Position numbers and translations under genes: made by a program. A DNA stretch of 53,990 nucleotides. Origin: Candidatus Limiplasma pullicola. Lineage in GTDB: Bacteria; Bacillota; Clostridia; Christensenellales; Aristaeellaceae. Shown one piece after another: positions 8,016-16,548 of this stretch (position 1 is its first letter; every line of letters starts with the position of its first letter). The DNA is taken from NCBI GenBank assembly GCA_018710985.1, contig DVIV01000007.1:1-53990 (forward strand), in the 5' to 3' direction. The notes below the pieces were generated by a model. That model saw nothing but the letters and a program-made list of their open reading frames with translations. It made no database searches and was not told where the DNA came from.

Positions 8016-9115
8016 AGCTCTACTCCCCGAAAGTACGCCACCAGCGCAGATGCAACTGTTTGAGCCTCCTCATTGCTCAGGTTCAACGGGCTGATGTAGA
8101 GGCTATTCTCTGCTCTGTCGCAACCAACATAGATTCGTCTCTCCAGCATATGCCACGCTACTTCTCCGGCGCTGTACCCCTGCGGCATTTCCACTACCAG
8201 CCTAGGATAGGTCTGTCCCACGGGTCCATAGGGCATGATGTGAGTCATTATTCCCTCGCGAGTCAGCACATCAGCTATCAATCGATTGATGATCTCCAGA
8301 GTGCGCCGGTGAGTCTCATGATCCATTTCCATATACTTTTTGAGTGCAATCCATAGTCCTACCACAGCTTCACGCGATGTTTTGCAAGCCCGGCAAACAC
8401 CATGCGCAGGTGCGCCGAAGCGATGGCAGTCTTCGATCCATTCCTTTTTTCCTACCATCAGCCCACTGTCTTGGGGACCACAAAGGGTCTTTCCACCACT
8501 GAAAATCACCAGTTCGGCCCCCTTGCGTGCAATTTCCCAAAGGTTGCTGATTGGCGGAAGCTGCGCCGCTGCATCTACCACCACGGGAACTCCACGTGCA
8601 TGCGCAATTTCAATTGTCTTTTCCAAAGAAAGGGAAGCCCGCCGGTATTGGCTGTTGATAAAATAAAAAACACCAGCCGTCTTTTCTGTGATGGCTCCCA
8701 CAAGATCGCTTTCCAGCGTTTCATCCGCATCACCTACCAAGACCACCTTGGCGCCCGATGCCAAAATAGCGGCATCGTAAGCGTTATGCTGAGCATGCAA
8801 GACGATGATCTCATCTGCTCCGGAAGTTCGGGGAAGACGCATATAGCGGAACAAATCACCCTGTGCAAGACAAGTTGCTGCCGCTAACTGCAAAGCGCCT
8901 GCTGCGCCATTGGTCACGTAGGCCGCCTCGTTGTGCGTCATCTGTGCTATCTTTTCTCCTACGGCCCGCTGCAGTTGAGCAAAATCTACAAAGTGCTGCG
9001 ATACCTGCCGCATCGCCTCAAAGCATTCCGGCGGCATGCGGCTTCCCCCATAGACGGTATAAGTGTCATGTGCGTTGATGTAGCCATCTATTCCAAGCTC
9101 CGCAAAGATATCCAT
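8012..9115 (-). CDS. SelA-like PLP-dependent lyase (D-glucosaminate-6-phosphate ammonia-lyase DgaE type)
   Basis: This 367-aa fold-type I PLP enzyme resembles SelA but belongs to the DgaE/EF0838 group. The expected PLP lysine is K209 in FSGGKTLCGPQDSG and the ring-nitrogen aspartate is D181 in VVVDAAAQ. The N-terminal GGSRMPPE, VGEKIAQMT and YVTNGAAGAL segments match DgaE-type proteins. DgaE converts D-glucosaminate-6-phosphate to 2-keto-3-deoxygluconate-6-phosphate and ammonia through an enamine/imine. The start at 9115 has GGAGGAA just upstream and lies 14 nt after the GH4 stop; in-frame codons further up overlap GH4. The partner KDPG aldolase (DgaF) is not in the window. No selenocysteine machinery is nearby, so a SelA role is unlikely. 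Confidence 0.82.
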   Translation of the reverse strand: MDIFAELGIDGYINAHDTYTVYGGSRMPPECFEAMRQVSQHFVDFAQLQRAVGEKIAQMTHNEAAYVTNGAAGALQLAAATCLAQGDLFRYMRLPRTSGADEIIVLHAQHNAYDAAILASGAKVVLVGDADETLESDLVGAITEKTAGVFYFINSQYRRASLSLEKTIEIAHARGVPVVVDAAAQLPPISNLWEIARKGAELVIFSGGKTLCGPQDSGLMVGKKEWIEDCHRFGAPAHGVCRACKTSREAVVGLWIALKKYMEMDHETHRRTLEIINRLIADVLTREGIMTHIMPYGPVGQTYPRLVVEMPQGYSAGEVAWHMLERRIYVGCDRAENSLYISPLNLSNEEAQTVASALVAYFRGVEL

Positions 9116-9129
9116 GTACTTCCTCCGCC

Positions 9130-10431
9130 TCAGTCCAGATTGATTTCGTCGGGGAACCATTCCCTGGCTCGCTCCACCACCATTGTAGCGTTTTCAAATC
9201 CATGCACCAGAGGATGATTCAGCAGAGCACATACCGCTAGTTCTCTGCTGCGCTCTACCGCTGCGCGCACGGTCAACCGCTCATACTGCTTTACGGTCTT
9301 GACCAGACCGGCCATCTTCTCAGGCAATGTACCGTAGGTAAGCGGTTCCACTCCGTTTTGGTCCACCCGACAATTGGTTTCAATCACATCATCTTCTGCA
9401 AGATCCTTTACTGCGCCGCAGTTTGAGGTGTTGACTACCAGTTCCTTAGGTGCAACGCCTGCCAACGCTTCAATGATGTCCAGCGCTGCAAAGCTGTACA
9501 GCGATCCACCGCGCCGCGAAACCTCTTGTGGAACGTCGAAAACGTTTTCATTTTTATATAAAGAAAAAATGTTTTCATTGATTTGCCTGACCTGCACAGC
9601 GCGACATACCCGGTTCTTTTTCCACTCCTCCTCCTGTTTTTTGCGCATTTGATCCTCAAAATAGTAATACTGCAGATATGGAGAAGGGAGTGCTCCCAGC
9701 ACGCCGGCCAATTCCCCCACGCCGCTAGCCTTGGGAATGTTTTTCATCAGCGTGGCGTTTTCGCCCAAAAGCTGAATCACCTCTGACAGTCTATCGTTTC
9801 CATGCACGCGAACAGCAGTAATAAAACTAAGGTGATTAAGACCGACAAACTGGCACCACACTTCGCTTTTCTCCAGGCCCAGTACACCTGCAACGTCGTT
9901 GATCATGTTAATTGGCACATTGCACAAACCTACGCAACGAATACCGCCATACTTTTTCAGCGCTTCAGTGACGATGCCAGAGGGATTGGTAAAGTTCACC
10001 AGCCATGCCTGCGGGCAGATTTGTTCCATGTCGCGGGCAATATCCAAGGCGACGGGAATGGTGCGCAATGCATTGACAAATCCACCCACACCCGTCGTTT
10101 CCTGTCCAATCAGGCCCAGTTCCATTCCAAGGCGTTCATCCTTCTCGCGTGCCTGCAGACGTCCCACACGAATCTGGCTGATGACAAAATCAGTGTTTTC
10201 CAAAGCTGCCTTACGGTCCAATGTCAGATATAGGTGGGTTTTGTAACCATGCTTTTGGAACATTCTTTGGGCCAGTCCCATAACTAGCTCCGCCTCGTGC
10301 CAGCCCTGTGGAATGTCCACCAGTACGATCTCCTCGAAGTGCAGACGTGGCTCTCTGAGAATCAATTCATGAAAAATCTCAGGAGTATAAACGCTGCCAG
10401 CACCAATTACCGTCAGTTTCATACCCGGCAT
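9130..10431 (-). CDS. Glycoside hydrolase family 4 (6-phospho-beta-glucosidase-like)
   Basis: This 433-aa GH4 enzyme is an NAD+- and Mn2+-dependent glycosidase working by oxidation-elimination. An N-terminal Rossmann motif, GAGS, is followed by GQETTGVGGF, NFTNPSG, the metal cysteine in GLCNVP (about C170) and the metal histidine in GLNHLSF (about H200). The GLIGQET block is typical of the 6-phospho-beta-glucosidase branch rather than melibiases. The start at 10431 is picked because GGAGG lies 8 nt upstream; the ATG at 10437 abuts the ribosome-binding site. GH4 enzymes can tolerate unusual sugars because chemistry begins by oxidation at C3. No phosphotransferase system genes are present, so the phosphorylated substrate would have to be made by the operon kinase or the substrate is not phosphorylated. 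Confidence 0.87.
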   Translation of the reverse strand: MPGMKLTVIGAGSVYTPEIFHELILREPRLHFEEIVLVDIPQGWHEAELVMGLAQRMFQKHGYKTHLYLTLDRKAALENTDFVISQIRVGRLQAREKDERLGMELGLIGQETTGVGGFVNALRTIPVALDIARDMEQICPQAWLVNFTNPSGIVTEALKKYGGIRCVGLCNVPINMINDVAGVLGLEKSEVWCQFVGLNHLSFITAVRVHGNDRLSEVIQLLGENATLMKNIPKASGVGELAGVLGALPSPYLQYYYFEDQMRKKQEEEWKKNRVCRAVQVRQINENIFSLYKNENVFDVPQEVSRRGGSLYSFAALDIIEALAGVAPKELVVNTSNCGAVKDLAEDDVIETNCRVDQNGVEPLTYGTLPEKMAGLVKTVKQYERLTVRAAVERSRELAVCALLNHPLVHGFENATMVVERAREWFPDEINLD

Positions 10432-10446
10432 GCTCATCTCCTCCCT

Positions 10447-11235
10447 CTATGGATGCGCCTTGATACTCGCTCCGCCATCGACAAACAAAGTCTGTCCTGT
10501 GATATATGTAGACATGTCGCTGGCAAAAAACAGTGCTGCATTGGCAATATCCTCCATCTGTCCGGGTTTAAGAGGCTGCATGCCGTCCAGCAAAGCCAAA
10601 AACGCCTCGCGCCTGGGGCCTTCTGGTTGGTCGCGTACCTCGTCCATTACGGTATCACTCATAATCAGTCCCGGACAAATGGTATTGACGCGCACGCCCG
10701 TACGTGCATAATCCAAGGCCATGGCACGGGCGGACGCATTCATGGCTCCCTTGGTTCCGGCATAGAGCGCATTGCCCGGCATGGTATATTCGCTGTGAAT
10801 GGAAGAAATGTTTATGATGCTACCACAGCCCCTTTCTACCATACCTGGCAGAAAGTGTCGTGCGAAACGCATGCCACTGATGTAATTGGTTTCTACCAAC
10901 CTAGCCATGGTTTCATCCTGCCAGGTATGGGCTGGACCGCGGGCGTTGACACCGACAGTGTTGACCAGAATATCTGCACCGCCAAACGCATCCTGCATTT
11001 TCTGACAAGCGTGCTCCGTTTCCTGTGCTTGAGATAGGTCGAAAACAAACCCAGCCGATGCCGGAGAATAACGCCGGATCTCCTCCATGGTGCCATGCAG
11101 AGAAGTTTCATTGCGCCCACCTACCAGCACCACCGCACCCTGCTTTGCAAACAGGAGAGCGATCGCTTTGCCAATCCCCCTTGCTCCCGTGGTTATAATC
11201 GCCCGCTTGCCTGCGAGCATTTGCTGATAATTCAT
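10447..11235 (-). CDS. Short-chain dehydrogenase/reductase
   Basis: This 262-aa classical SDR has the cofactor motif TGARGIG (about 16-22), the NTVG segment, the catalytic triad S145-Y158-K162 in SSIHSEY and YAGTK, and the C-terminal YITGQTLFVDGG typical of FabG/gluconate-5-dehydrogenase-like enzymes. An arginine follows the glycine motif region (GGRNE), which favours NADP(H). The start at 11235 has AAGGAG 5 nt upstream; an upstream in-frame extension would overlap the LacI gene. It probably oxidises or reduces a hydroxyl of the sugar or sugar acid handled by the operon. The substrate is unknown. Confidence 0.87.
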   Translation of the reverse strand: MNYQQMLAGKRAIITTGARGIGKAIALLFAKQGAVVLVGGRNETSLHGTMEEIRRYSPASAGFVFDLSQAQETEHACQKMQDAFGGADILVNTVGVNARGPAHTWQDETMARLVETNYISGMRFARHFLPGMVERGCGSIINISSIHSEYTMPGNALYAGTKGAMNASARAMALDYARTGVRVNTICPGLIMSDTVMDEVRDQPEGPRREAFLALLDGMQPLKPGQMEDIANAALFFASDMSTYITGQTLFVDGGASIKAHP

Positions 11236-11251
11236 AACGGCTCCTTCAAAC

Positions 11252-12280
11252 CTAGGGTCGCCAAAAACACACACTTTGTTTTTCAACAACCCTGGTTCCA
11301 TAGACTTTTTTGATGGGAAAGCTCACTCTGTCACACAGTTGATCTACCAACAGGCGGATGCTGTCATACCCGATTTGAAATAACGGCTGTTCCACCGAAG
11401 TAATCTCAGGACCGGGATACTTTTCCGGTAAGATGGCTTGATTGTCAAATCCCATTACTGAAATATCCTCCGGAACCCTCAGCCCGGCGTTAAGTGCCGC
11501 ACGCACGGCATAGCTGGCGATGGCATCATCCGAGCAGAAAACGGCTGTAGGACGATCCTTCTGCTGCAATAACGTATTCATGCTGTTGTAGCCCGTGCTG
11601 TATTCCGCCATGGTATACTGAACGCTTCCATCACGCAGTTCCAACCCGTTGCTGTGCATGCAGTCCACAAAGCCATTGAATCGGTCGATCATAACCCTGC
11701 GGTTAAGATTGCCGCAAATGTGAGCGATATTGGTGTGTCCATGGTCAATCAGATACTGCGTAGCCAAACGAGCGCCGCCAACGTTATCGATCAGCAGTTT
11801 GTTGCATTCTAGATTGGGAAGATCGTTTTCAATCAGCAGGTAACGGACGGCATTTTCGTAGCTCATGTAGCGGGTGAGCTCCTTATCGCTAAGGTAAGAG
11901 CCATAGAGTACCACGCCATCCACCATGCCTTTGTTGAGATACTGAATGTACTTCTCCTTAACGGCTACATCACCGTTCATTACGCTGCAAAAGATAACAT
12001 TATAACTGGTCTGCTGCGCGCCGGTTTCAAAGCCTCGGATGAGATCATGAAAAAAGGGATCGTGCAGATTGTTAACAATAACGCCTATGGTTTCCGTGTG
12101 GCGCTTGACAAGCGCACGCGCAGCCTGATTGGGCATATATCCCAAATCTTTGATGGCCTGCTCCACCTGTTTGCGTCGCTCGTCCCGAACGCTTTGAGGG
12201 CTGTTGATCACCCTGGAAACCGTTGCAAGGGAGACACCAGCCGCATTGGCCACGTCTCGGATCGTTACAATCTTTTCCAC
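11252..12280 (-). CDS. LacI-family transcriptional regulator
   Basis: This 342-aa repressor has the N-terminal LacI helix-turn-helix and hinge helix (VTIRDVANAAGVSLATVS, then a PNQAARAL hinge) followed by a periplasmic-binding-protein-like effector domain with typical TIGVIV, DGVVLYG, HGHTNIAHI and PTAVFCSDD blocks. The start is set at the GTG at 12280, with GGAG 9 nt upstream; the earlier TTG lies in the ribosome-binding site. It is the seventh gene of the operon and not divergent from it, so it probably represses its own synthesis. A LacI/cre-type palindrome at 18,865-18,880 is its likely operator. The effector is probably a pathway intermediate. Confidence 0.92.
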   Translation of the reverse strand: MEKIVTIRDVANAAGVSLATVSRVINSPQSVRDERRKQVEQAIKDLGYMPNQAARALVKRHTETIGVIVNNLHDPFFHDLIRGFETGAQQTSYNVIFCSVMNGDVAVKEKYIQYLNKGMVDGVVLYGSYLSDKELTRYMSYENAVRYLLIENDLPNLECNKLLIDNVGGARLATQYLIDHGHTNIAHICGNLNRRVMIDRFNGFVDCMHSNGLELRDGSVQYTMAEYSTGYNSMNTLLQQKDRPTAVFCSDDAIASYAVRAALNAGLRVPEDISVMGFDNQAILPEKYPGPEITSVEQPLFQIGYDSIRLLVDQLCDRVSFPIKKVYGTRVVEKQSVCFWRP

Positions 12281-12319
12281 GCCTGAACTCTCCAAATCAC
12301 AGATTCTATCTTCTTATGC

Positions 12320-13465
12320 TCAGAAGACATAACGCGTGGTGTGATCCTCATCGAGCATATGAAGCACTTTTTGCTCATCAACCTCTATCCCCAGTCCGGG
12401 TCCTTCCGGAAGGACGTAGGCACCATTGCGCGTTACAATCGGTTTGGCCAGAGGATCCTCTGCATGTGCATGATAGGTTGAATCTATCGGCAGTTTCAAG
12501 GCCTCTAGCGCGCATACCGTCTGAACGATGGCAGCCGTCTTAATCCCCATATCCCAAGCGCAGTGATGCGCCAGAGGTAAGTTAGCAGCTTGGGCGATAT
12601 GTGCCAGCTTGACCAGTTCCGATATGCCGCCAATGGATTCCATATCTACAACTGCAGCATCCACAGCACAGTTACGAATGGCGTTAAATAGCCCGCCGGG
12701 GATGTAGCAATCTTCATTAATGGCGACTGGCACGCGGCAACGCTGGCGCAGTACAGCGTAATCCATCAGGTCGTTGCAGCGCAGGGGCTGCTCCACATAC
12801 TGCAGACGGCAATCCTCCACCGCACCGACATAGGCGACCGCCTGAGTCATATCGTAACCCTGGTTCATATCTACCCGGATATCCATTTCATCGCCTGCCA
12901 GCGTGCGTAGCATATGAGTGCGATGAATATCCTCCAGGACATCGTTGCCTCCCTTGGTTTTGATGGTAGCGTATCCCTCCTCGCGTAGCTGAGCCATTTT
13001 TTCGGCCAATTGCCCGTCATCCATCATTCCCATAGCATAGGCTATGGGCGCGCAGGAGCGCACCGCACCTCCCAACAACACATGAACTGGCTTTTTGGTA
13101 GCCTTGCCCATAATATCCCACAGTGCCATCTCCACGCCGCTTATGAAATGGAGCATATTGATATCCGGATTATACAGCGAATCCACACGTGTCTTGATCC
13201 GATTGATATCAAAAGGATCTTGACCAATCACTGCCGGACGGATCACCTCGTCCAATAACGCATTGGTCAGCTTGAGGGTAAGAATCATATTCATCTCGCC
13301 CCAGCCAATAATGCCATCGTCTGTAGTCACCTTATACAAAGCGCTGGTAGCGGATGTTGTTCCAGCGCCGCTGTCGCGACTCCCGCGGTACGGTGCAATC
13401 CCTCCATTTTCAATCGGCACTACGGCTGTACGAATGGGATACATTACGATATCCATGACTTTCAT
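12320..13465 (-). CDS. Enolase-superfamily enzyme (mandelate racemase / sugar-acid dehydratase type)
   Basis: This 381-aa enzyme has the enolase-superfamily capping domain and a C-terminal TIM barrel. Visible catalytic elements are the KxK motif K169/K171 in TIKTKGG, Mg2+ ligands D199 (RVDMNQ), E225 (YVEQPL) and E251 (INED), and H300/H301 in LAHHCAWDMG. This is the mandelate-racemase subgroup pattern, which includes many sugar-acid dehydratases and epimerases. The start at 13465 has AAGGGGG 7 nt upstream. In this operon dehydration or epimerisation of the aldonate made by the lactonase is the simplest guess. The exact reaction cannot be assigned from sequence. Confidence 0.85.
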   Translation of the reverse strand: MKVMDIVMYPIRTAVVPIENGGIAPYRGSRDSGAGTTSATSALYKVTTDDGIIGWGEMNMILTLKLTNALLDEVIRPAVIGQDPFDINRIKTRVDSLYNPDINMLHFISGVEMALWDIMGKATKKPVHVLLGGAVRSCAPIAYAMGMMDDGQLAEKMAQLREEGYATIKTKGGNDVLEDIHRTHMLRTLAGDEMDIRVDMNQGYDMTQAVAYVGAVEDCRLQYVEQPLRCNDLMDYAVLRQRCRVPVAINEDCYIPGGLFNAIRNCAVDAAVVDMESIGGISELVKLAHIAQAANLPLAHHCAWDMGIKTAAIVQTVCALEALKLPIDSTYHAHAEDPLAKPIVTRNGAYVLPEGPGLGIEVDEQKVLHMLDEDHTTRYVF

Positions 13466-13499
13466 TGTACAACCCCCTTGGTTGCCTGTCAAGTCTATC

Positions 13500-13555
13500 C
13501 AACCCGCAAGCCCGCTCCCTGTCTGGTTTTTGGCAGAGGCGGGCTGCGGATGAGC
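13500..13555 (-). other. Intercistronic hairpin before the enolase-superfamily gene
   Basis: On the minus strand GCAGCCCGC and GCGGGCTTGC can pair, with one bulge, across a loop of about 20 nt inside the 104-nt gap between the oxidoreductase and the enolase-superfamily gene. No T-run follows, so it is more likely an RNA-stability or processing structure than a terminator. Confidence 0.35.
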
Positions 13556-13569
13556 CTTGCCAAAAGGAT

Positions 13570-14673
13570 TTACAAGAGAATTTCTCTTCCATCCTTAGCG
13601 GAACGCAGAAGAGCTTCTACTACGCGTACCTGCTCAATGCCACCTTCCAGCGTCGTCAAGGGAGACATCGGGTCCTCCTCACCGTCAAAGCTGTCGGCAT
13701 AGATGCAAATGCCGCTATTCCAGTCAAAACCATTTCCGTTGTCACATTCGCGCATTACGACCGCATAGCCGCCCGTCTGCCCACAAGGTTCCACTGATGC
13801 GGTATATCCGCATTCCGCCAGACGTTCGCGCGCCTTTTCCGCCTTCGCCTCACCGGCATCTACCACGAAGCTCAGACCCTGCTGACACTGGAAGCCACCG
13901 GTCTTATTGAAGATGAATCCACCCTGCGTGCCGGTAAACTGCATGTAGTTTTCACACAGCTTGTCGATGCGTTTGGTCCATTCTGTCTTCAAGCGGATGG
14001 TCAGACCACCATCATAGGTGAGGAAGCAGTCCATATAATCCACATCCGAACCGATGATGCTCTTCCTACCGATGGCATAGACCTTGATTACCTTTTGTCC
14101 GAACAAGAACGTGAGAAGGTCCACAGCATGGCTAAGCAAAAAGAATGCAGGAGAAGAGATGGATGCAAAATGGCGACTATCCTTGCCCCACAGCTGAAGA
14201 GGCACATCGATGGAATCATCAATGCGGAATTCACCATATTCGGGCCTACCGATATAGTTTTCCTTCACCAACAGCCGAATGGAACGATCCAGCGGGTAAA
14301 AACGGTTGGGAAACAGCACCTTGATCACCGTACCGGAAGCCTGCGCGGCCTTCTGTACCTCCAGTGCATCCGCAAGGGTTGTGCACAACGGTTTTTCGGA
14401 AATCACGTAAGGTACCCTGTGCGCACAGGCAGAGAGCAGCGGTTCCTTGTGATAAGGATCCTGCGTGGCTACCACCACAAGGTCAATCGCTTCATTTTCA
14501 AACATTTCATCATAGTTTGAATAGGCATGTGCACCGTTTGCTGCAGCCCACGTTTGCGCCTTTTCAGGCTTGATATCGCACACTGCCACTACACGCGTGC
14601 TTTCATGCGAGTGCAAGCGATCCGCATGTTGTGTGCCCAGAAGTCCCATTCCGATTACCGCACAGTTTTTCAT
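13570..14673 (-). CDS. Gfo/Idh/MocA-family oxidoreductase
   Basis: This 367-aa NAD(P)-dependent dehydrogenase has an N-terminal Rossmann fold (GMGLLGTQHA), the conserved EKP motif at 93-95 (ISEKPL) and the catalytic-type HAVD in the C-terminal domain. Family members oxidise or reduce sugar hydroxyls, inositols or the anomeric carbon of sugars. It lies 7 nt after the second permease gene, with AAAGGA upstream of ATG 14673. A 104-nt gap separates it from the enolase-superfamily gene. It could oxidise the imported sugar to a lactone that the beta-propeller protein then opens (inference). Confidence 0.86.
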   Translation of the reverse strand: MKNCAVIGMGLLGTQHADRLHSHESTRVVAVCDIKPEKAQTWAAANGAHAYSNYDEMFENEAIDLVVVATQDPYHKEPLLSACAHRVPYVISEKPLCTTLADALEVQKAAQASGTVIKVLFPNRFYPLDRSIRLLVKENYIGRPEYGEFRIDDSIDVPLQLWGKDSRHFASISSPAFFLLSHAVDLLTFLFGQKVIKVYAIGRKSIIGSDVDYMDCFLTYDGGLTIRLKTEWTKRIDKLCENYMQFTGTQGGFIFNKTGGFQCQQGLSFVVDAGEAKAEKARERLAECGYTASVEPCGQTGGYAVVMRECDNGNGFDWNSGICIYADSFDGEEDPMSPLTTLEGGIEQVRVVEALLRSAKDGREILL

Positions 14674-14680
14674 ACCCTGT

Positions 14681-15535
14681 TCATCCTTTCACTGATCCTG
14701 AAGTAAGGCCCTTGATAAAGTATTTATTACAGAAAAGGAATACCAGCAGCACAGGGAACGAAATCACAACCGCTGCGCTCATCATTCCTCCCCAGTCGAT
14801 AATAAACTGTCCCTTGAATTCTTTGATCGCCACCGCCAGTGTTTTATACTTCGCGCTGTTGACAAAGTTCATGGAGAACATAAATTCTTCCCACGTGTTT
14901 AGGAAAGCGAAGATACCTGCTGTCACCAAGCCGGGCGCTGAATTGGGCATCACGACTCTGAACATGGCACCAATCCGGCTACATCCGTCGATCATAGCTG
15001 CTTCATCCATCTCCTCAGGAATGGAGCGGAAGAAGGCAGTCATGGTAAGCACCGCCATTGGCATATTTACAGCCAAATTGGTTATAATGTTGACACGGTA
15101 TGTATCGATAAATCCAATGGCAGAATAGATTTTGAAAAGTGGCACCAGCAGCACGACGGCTGGCATCATCTGCCCAAACAGAAGACTCGTAGACAGGGCC
15201 TTGCCGCCGGGAAGCGCAAAACGCGCGAAACCATAGGCAGCAAAGGATGCAATCAGGATGACCAGTGCAGTGGTGGTGCTAGAAATCAGCAGGCTGTTAA
15301 AAAAGGCTCTAGGCACGGTGGTTTCAAACAGAACGCGATGATAATTCTCAAACGAGGGATGCTCAACGACGAAGGAGGGCGGAAGGCTAAAAATCTCGCT
15401 GGCGTCCTTGAGCGAGGAAATGAACATCCACAGCGCTGGAAACAATGCTACAACAATCACCGCCGCAAGGATAATATATCCGGCAACAGCCGGAAGAATC
15501 CTATGGGTACCAGGCTTTTGAGGCTTTGCTTTCAT
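14681..15535 (-). CDS. CUT1 sugar ABC transporter permease (MalG type)
   Basis: This 284-aa membrane protein has about six transmembrane helices and the ATPase-contacting EAA loop DEAAMIDGCSRIGAMFRVVMP near residue 185, typical of MalG/MsmG permeases. Its ATG overlaps the stop of the partner permease (ATGA). With the MalF-type permease and the binding protein it forms the importer feeding the operon. No ATPase gene is in this unit, so a shared MsmX/UgpC-type ATPase encoded elsewhere must energise it (known for this family; inferred here). Confidence 0.92.
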   Translation of the reverse strand: MKAKPQKPGTHRILPAVAGYIILAAVIVVALFPALWMFISSLKDASEIFSLPPSFVVEHPSFENYHRVLFETTVPRAFFNSLLISSTTTALVILIASFAAYGFARFALPGGKALSTSLLFGQMMPAVVLLVPLFKIYSAIGFIDTYRVNIITNLAVNMPMAVLTMTAFFRSIPEEMDEAAMIDGCSRIGAMFRVVMPNSAPGLVTAGIFAFLNTWEEFMFSMNFVNSAKYKTLAVAIKEFKGQFIIDWGGMMSAAVVISFPVLLVFLFCNKYFIKGLTSGSVKG

Positions 15536-16431
15536 CTTTCCTGATCCCTCCCTATAACGAATTTGTTATAGAGCAGCGCGACGATTGCCGTAAAAGCAAA
15601 TAGTACGGTGGAGGCTGCACTTGCCTTGCCCAAATTGTAGCTCTTGAAATAGGTACGGTAAATATAGAGAGAAAGGATCTCCGTCATATGGGCGGGGCCG
15701 CCCTCTGTGAGAACATAGATAAACGTAAACGCATTCATCGTCCAGATAGTCAGCAGCAGGATGATCGTATTACAAGTCGGTGCAATAGCCGGAAGCTTGA
15801 CATGCCAAAAGACCTGCAGGCTATTGGCTCCGTCGATCACCGCAGCTTCCTTCTGATCGTCGGAAACGTTTTTCAGCGCTGCTTCGGTCATCAGGATGAC
15901 AAAGGGCGACATCTTCCAAACATTGATAATAATTGCGGCCATCATAGCTGTATCTGCAGACGATAGCCAACCCACGCTCTGGGAAATTACTCCGATGTCC
16001 TTTAGCACTTGGTTGATGATGCCGAAATCCGAATGATACATCCATTGCCACACCAGGGCACTCACCACACCGGGAAGTACCCATGGCACCATCAACGCGA
16101 TGCGCAATCCCGATTTGCCACGAATGCAGTCCATGTTGAGAACGTTAGCAATCAGAAAGCCAATAAGAAATTGAAATACTACGCTGCCGATTGTCCAGGT
16201 AATGGTGTTGCGAATAGAAAGGACAAAAATGCTGTCGCTGAATATGCTCTGAAAGTTTTTCAGTCCTGCAAAGTCCCACTGATTGTTATAAATATTAACC
16301 TTAAACAGGCTAGACACCAACGTATAGATCAGGGGAACCAGCATAACCAGAGTTACCACCAGCAAAGCCGGCAGAATATAGAGATAGTTGCCTAGTTTCA
16401 AACGTTTGATTTGGATAAGGTTTTTCTGCAT
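15532..16431 (-). CDS. CUT1 sugar ABC transporter permease (MalF type)
   Basis: This 299-aa membrane protein has six predicted helices, beginning with YILPALLVVTLVMLVPLIY, and the EAA loop KEAAVIDGANSLQVFWHVKLP. The GPAHMTEILSLYIYRTYF segment is typical of MalF-like CUT1 permeases. The start at 16431 is preferred because GGAG lies about 10 nt upstream; the ATG at 16440 is only 1 nt from the ribosome-binding site. It is translationally coupled to the MalG-type gene and separated from the binding-protein gene by a gap that contains a strong hairpin. Confidence 0.9.
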   Translation of the reverse strand: MQKNLIQIKRLKLGNYLYILPALLVVTLVMLVPLIYTLVSSLFKVNIYNNQWDFAGLKNFQSIFSDSIFVLSIRNTITWTIGSVVFQFLIGFLIANVLNMDCIRGKSGLRIALMVPWVLPGVVSALVWQWMYHSDFGIINQVLKDIGVISQSVGWLSSADTAMMAAIIINVWKMSPFVILMTEAALKNVSDDQKEAAVIDGANSLQVFWHVKLPAIAPTCNTIILLLTIWTMNAFTFIYVLTEGGPAHMTEILSLYIYRTYFKSYNLGKASAASTVLFAFTAIVALLYNKFVIGRDQER

Positions 16432-16494
16432 GGTCAGCATTCTCCTTTTGAGGCTGCGCCGCGCAGATGCGCTTGGACAGCGGCTTGGGTGAAA

Positions 16495-16525
16495 TTCCCG
16501 TCCCAGAGTGCCTCCGGGACGGGAA
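16495..16525 (-). other. Intercistronic hairpin downstream of the sugar-binding protein gene
   Basis: TTCCCGTCCC at 16495-16504 and GGGACGGGAA at 16516-16525 are perfect 10-bp complements with an 11-nt loop; only a short T-run follows on the minus strand. Such structures between binding-protein and permease genes typically act as leaky terminators or 3' stabilisers, giving more binding protein than permease. The hairpin is seen; the effect is inferred. Confidence 0.65.
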
Positions 16526-16548
16526 ACAGTTCTGACAGAAATACCATT

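Noticed and set aside
8012-9115. Selenocysteine synthase (SelA) as the function of the PLP enzyme
   Set aside because: It has the SelA-like fold and lysine motif, but context is sugar catabolism, there is no selB/selC/selD nearby, and the N-terminal blocks match DgaE-type proteins.
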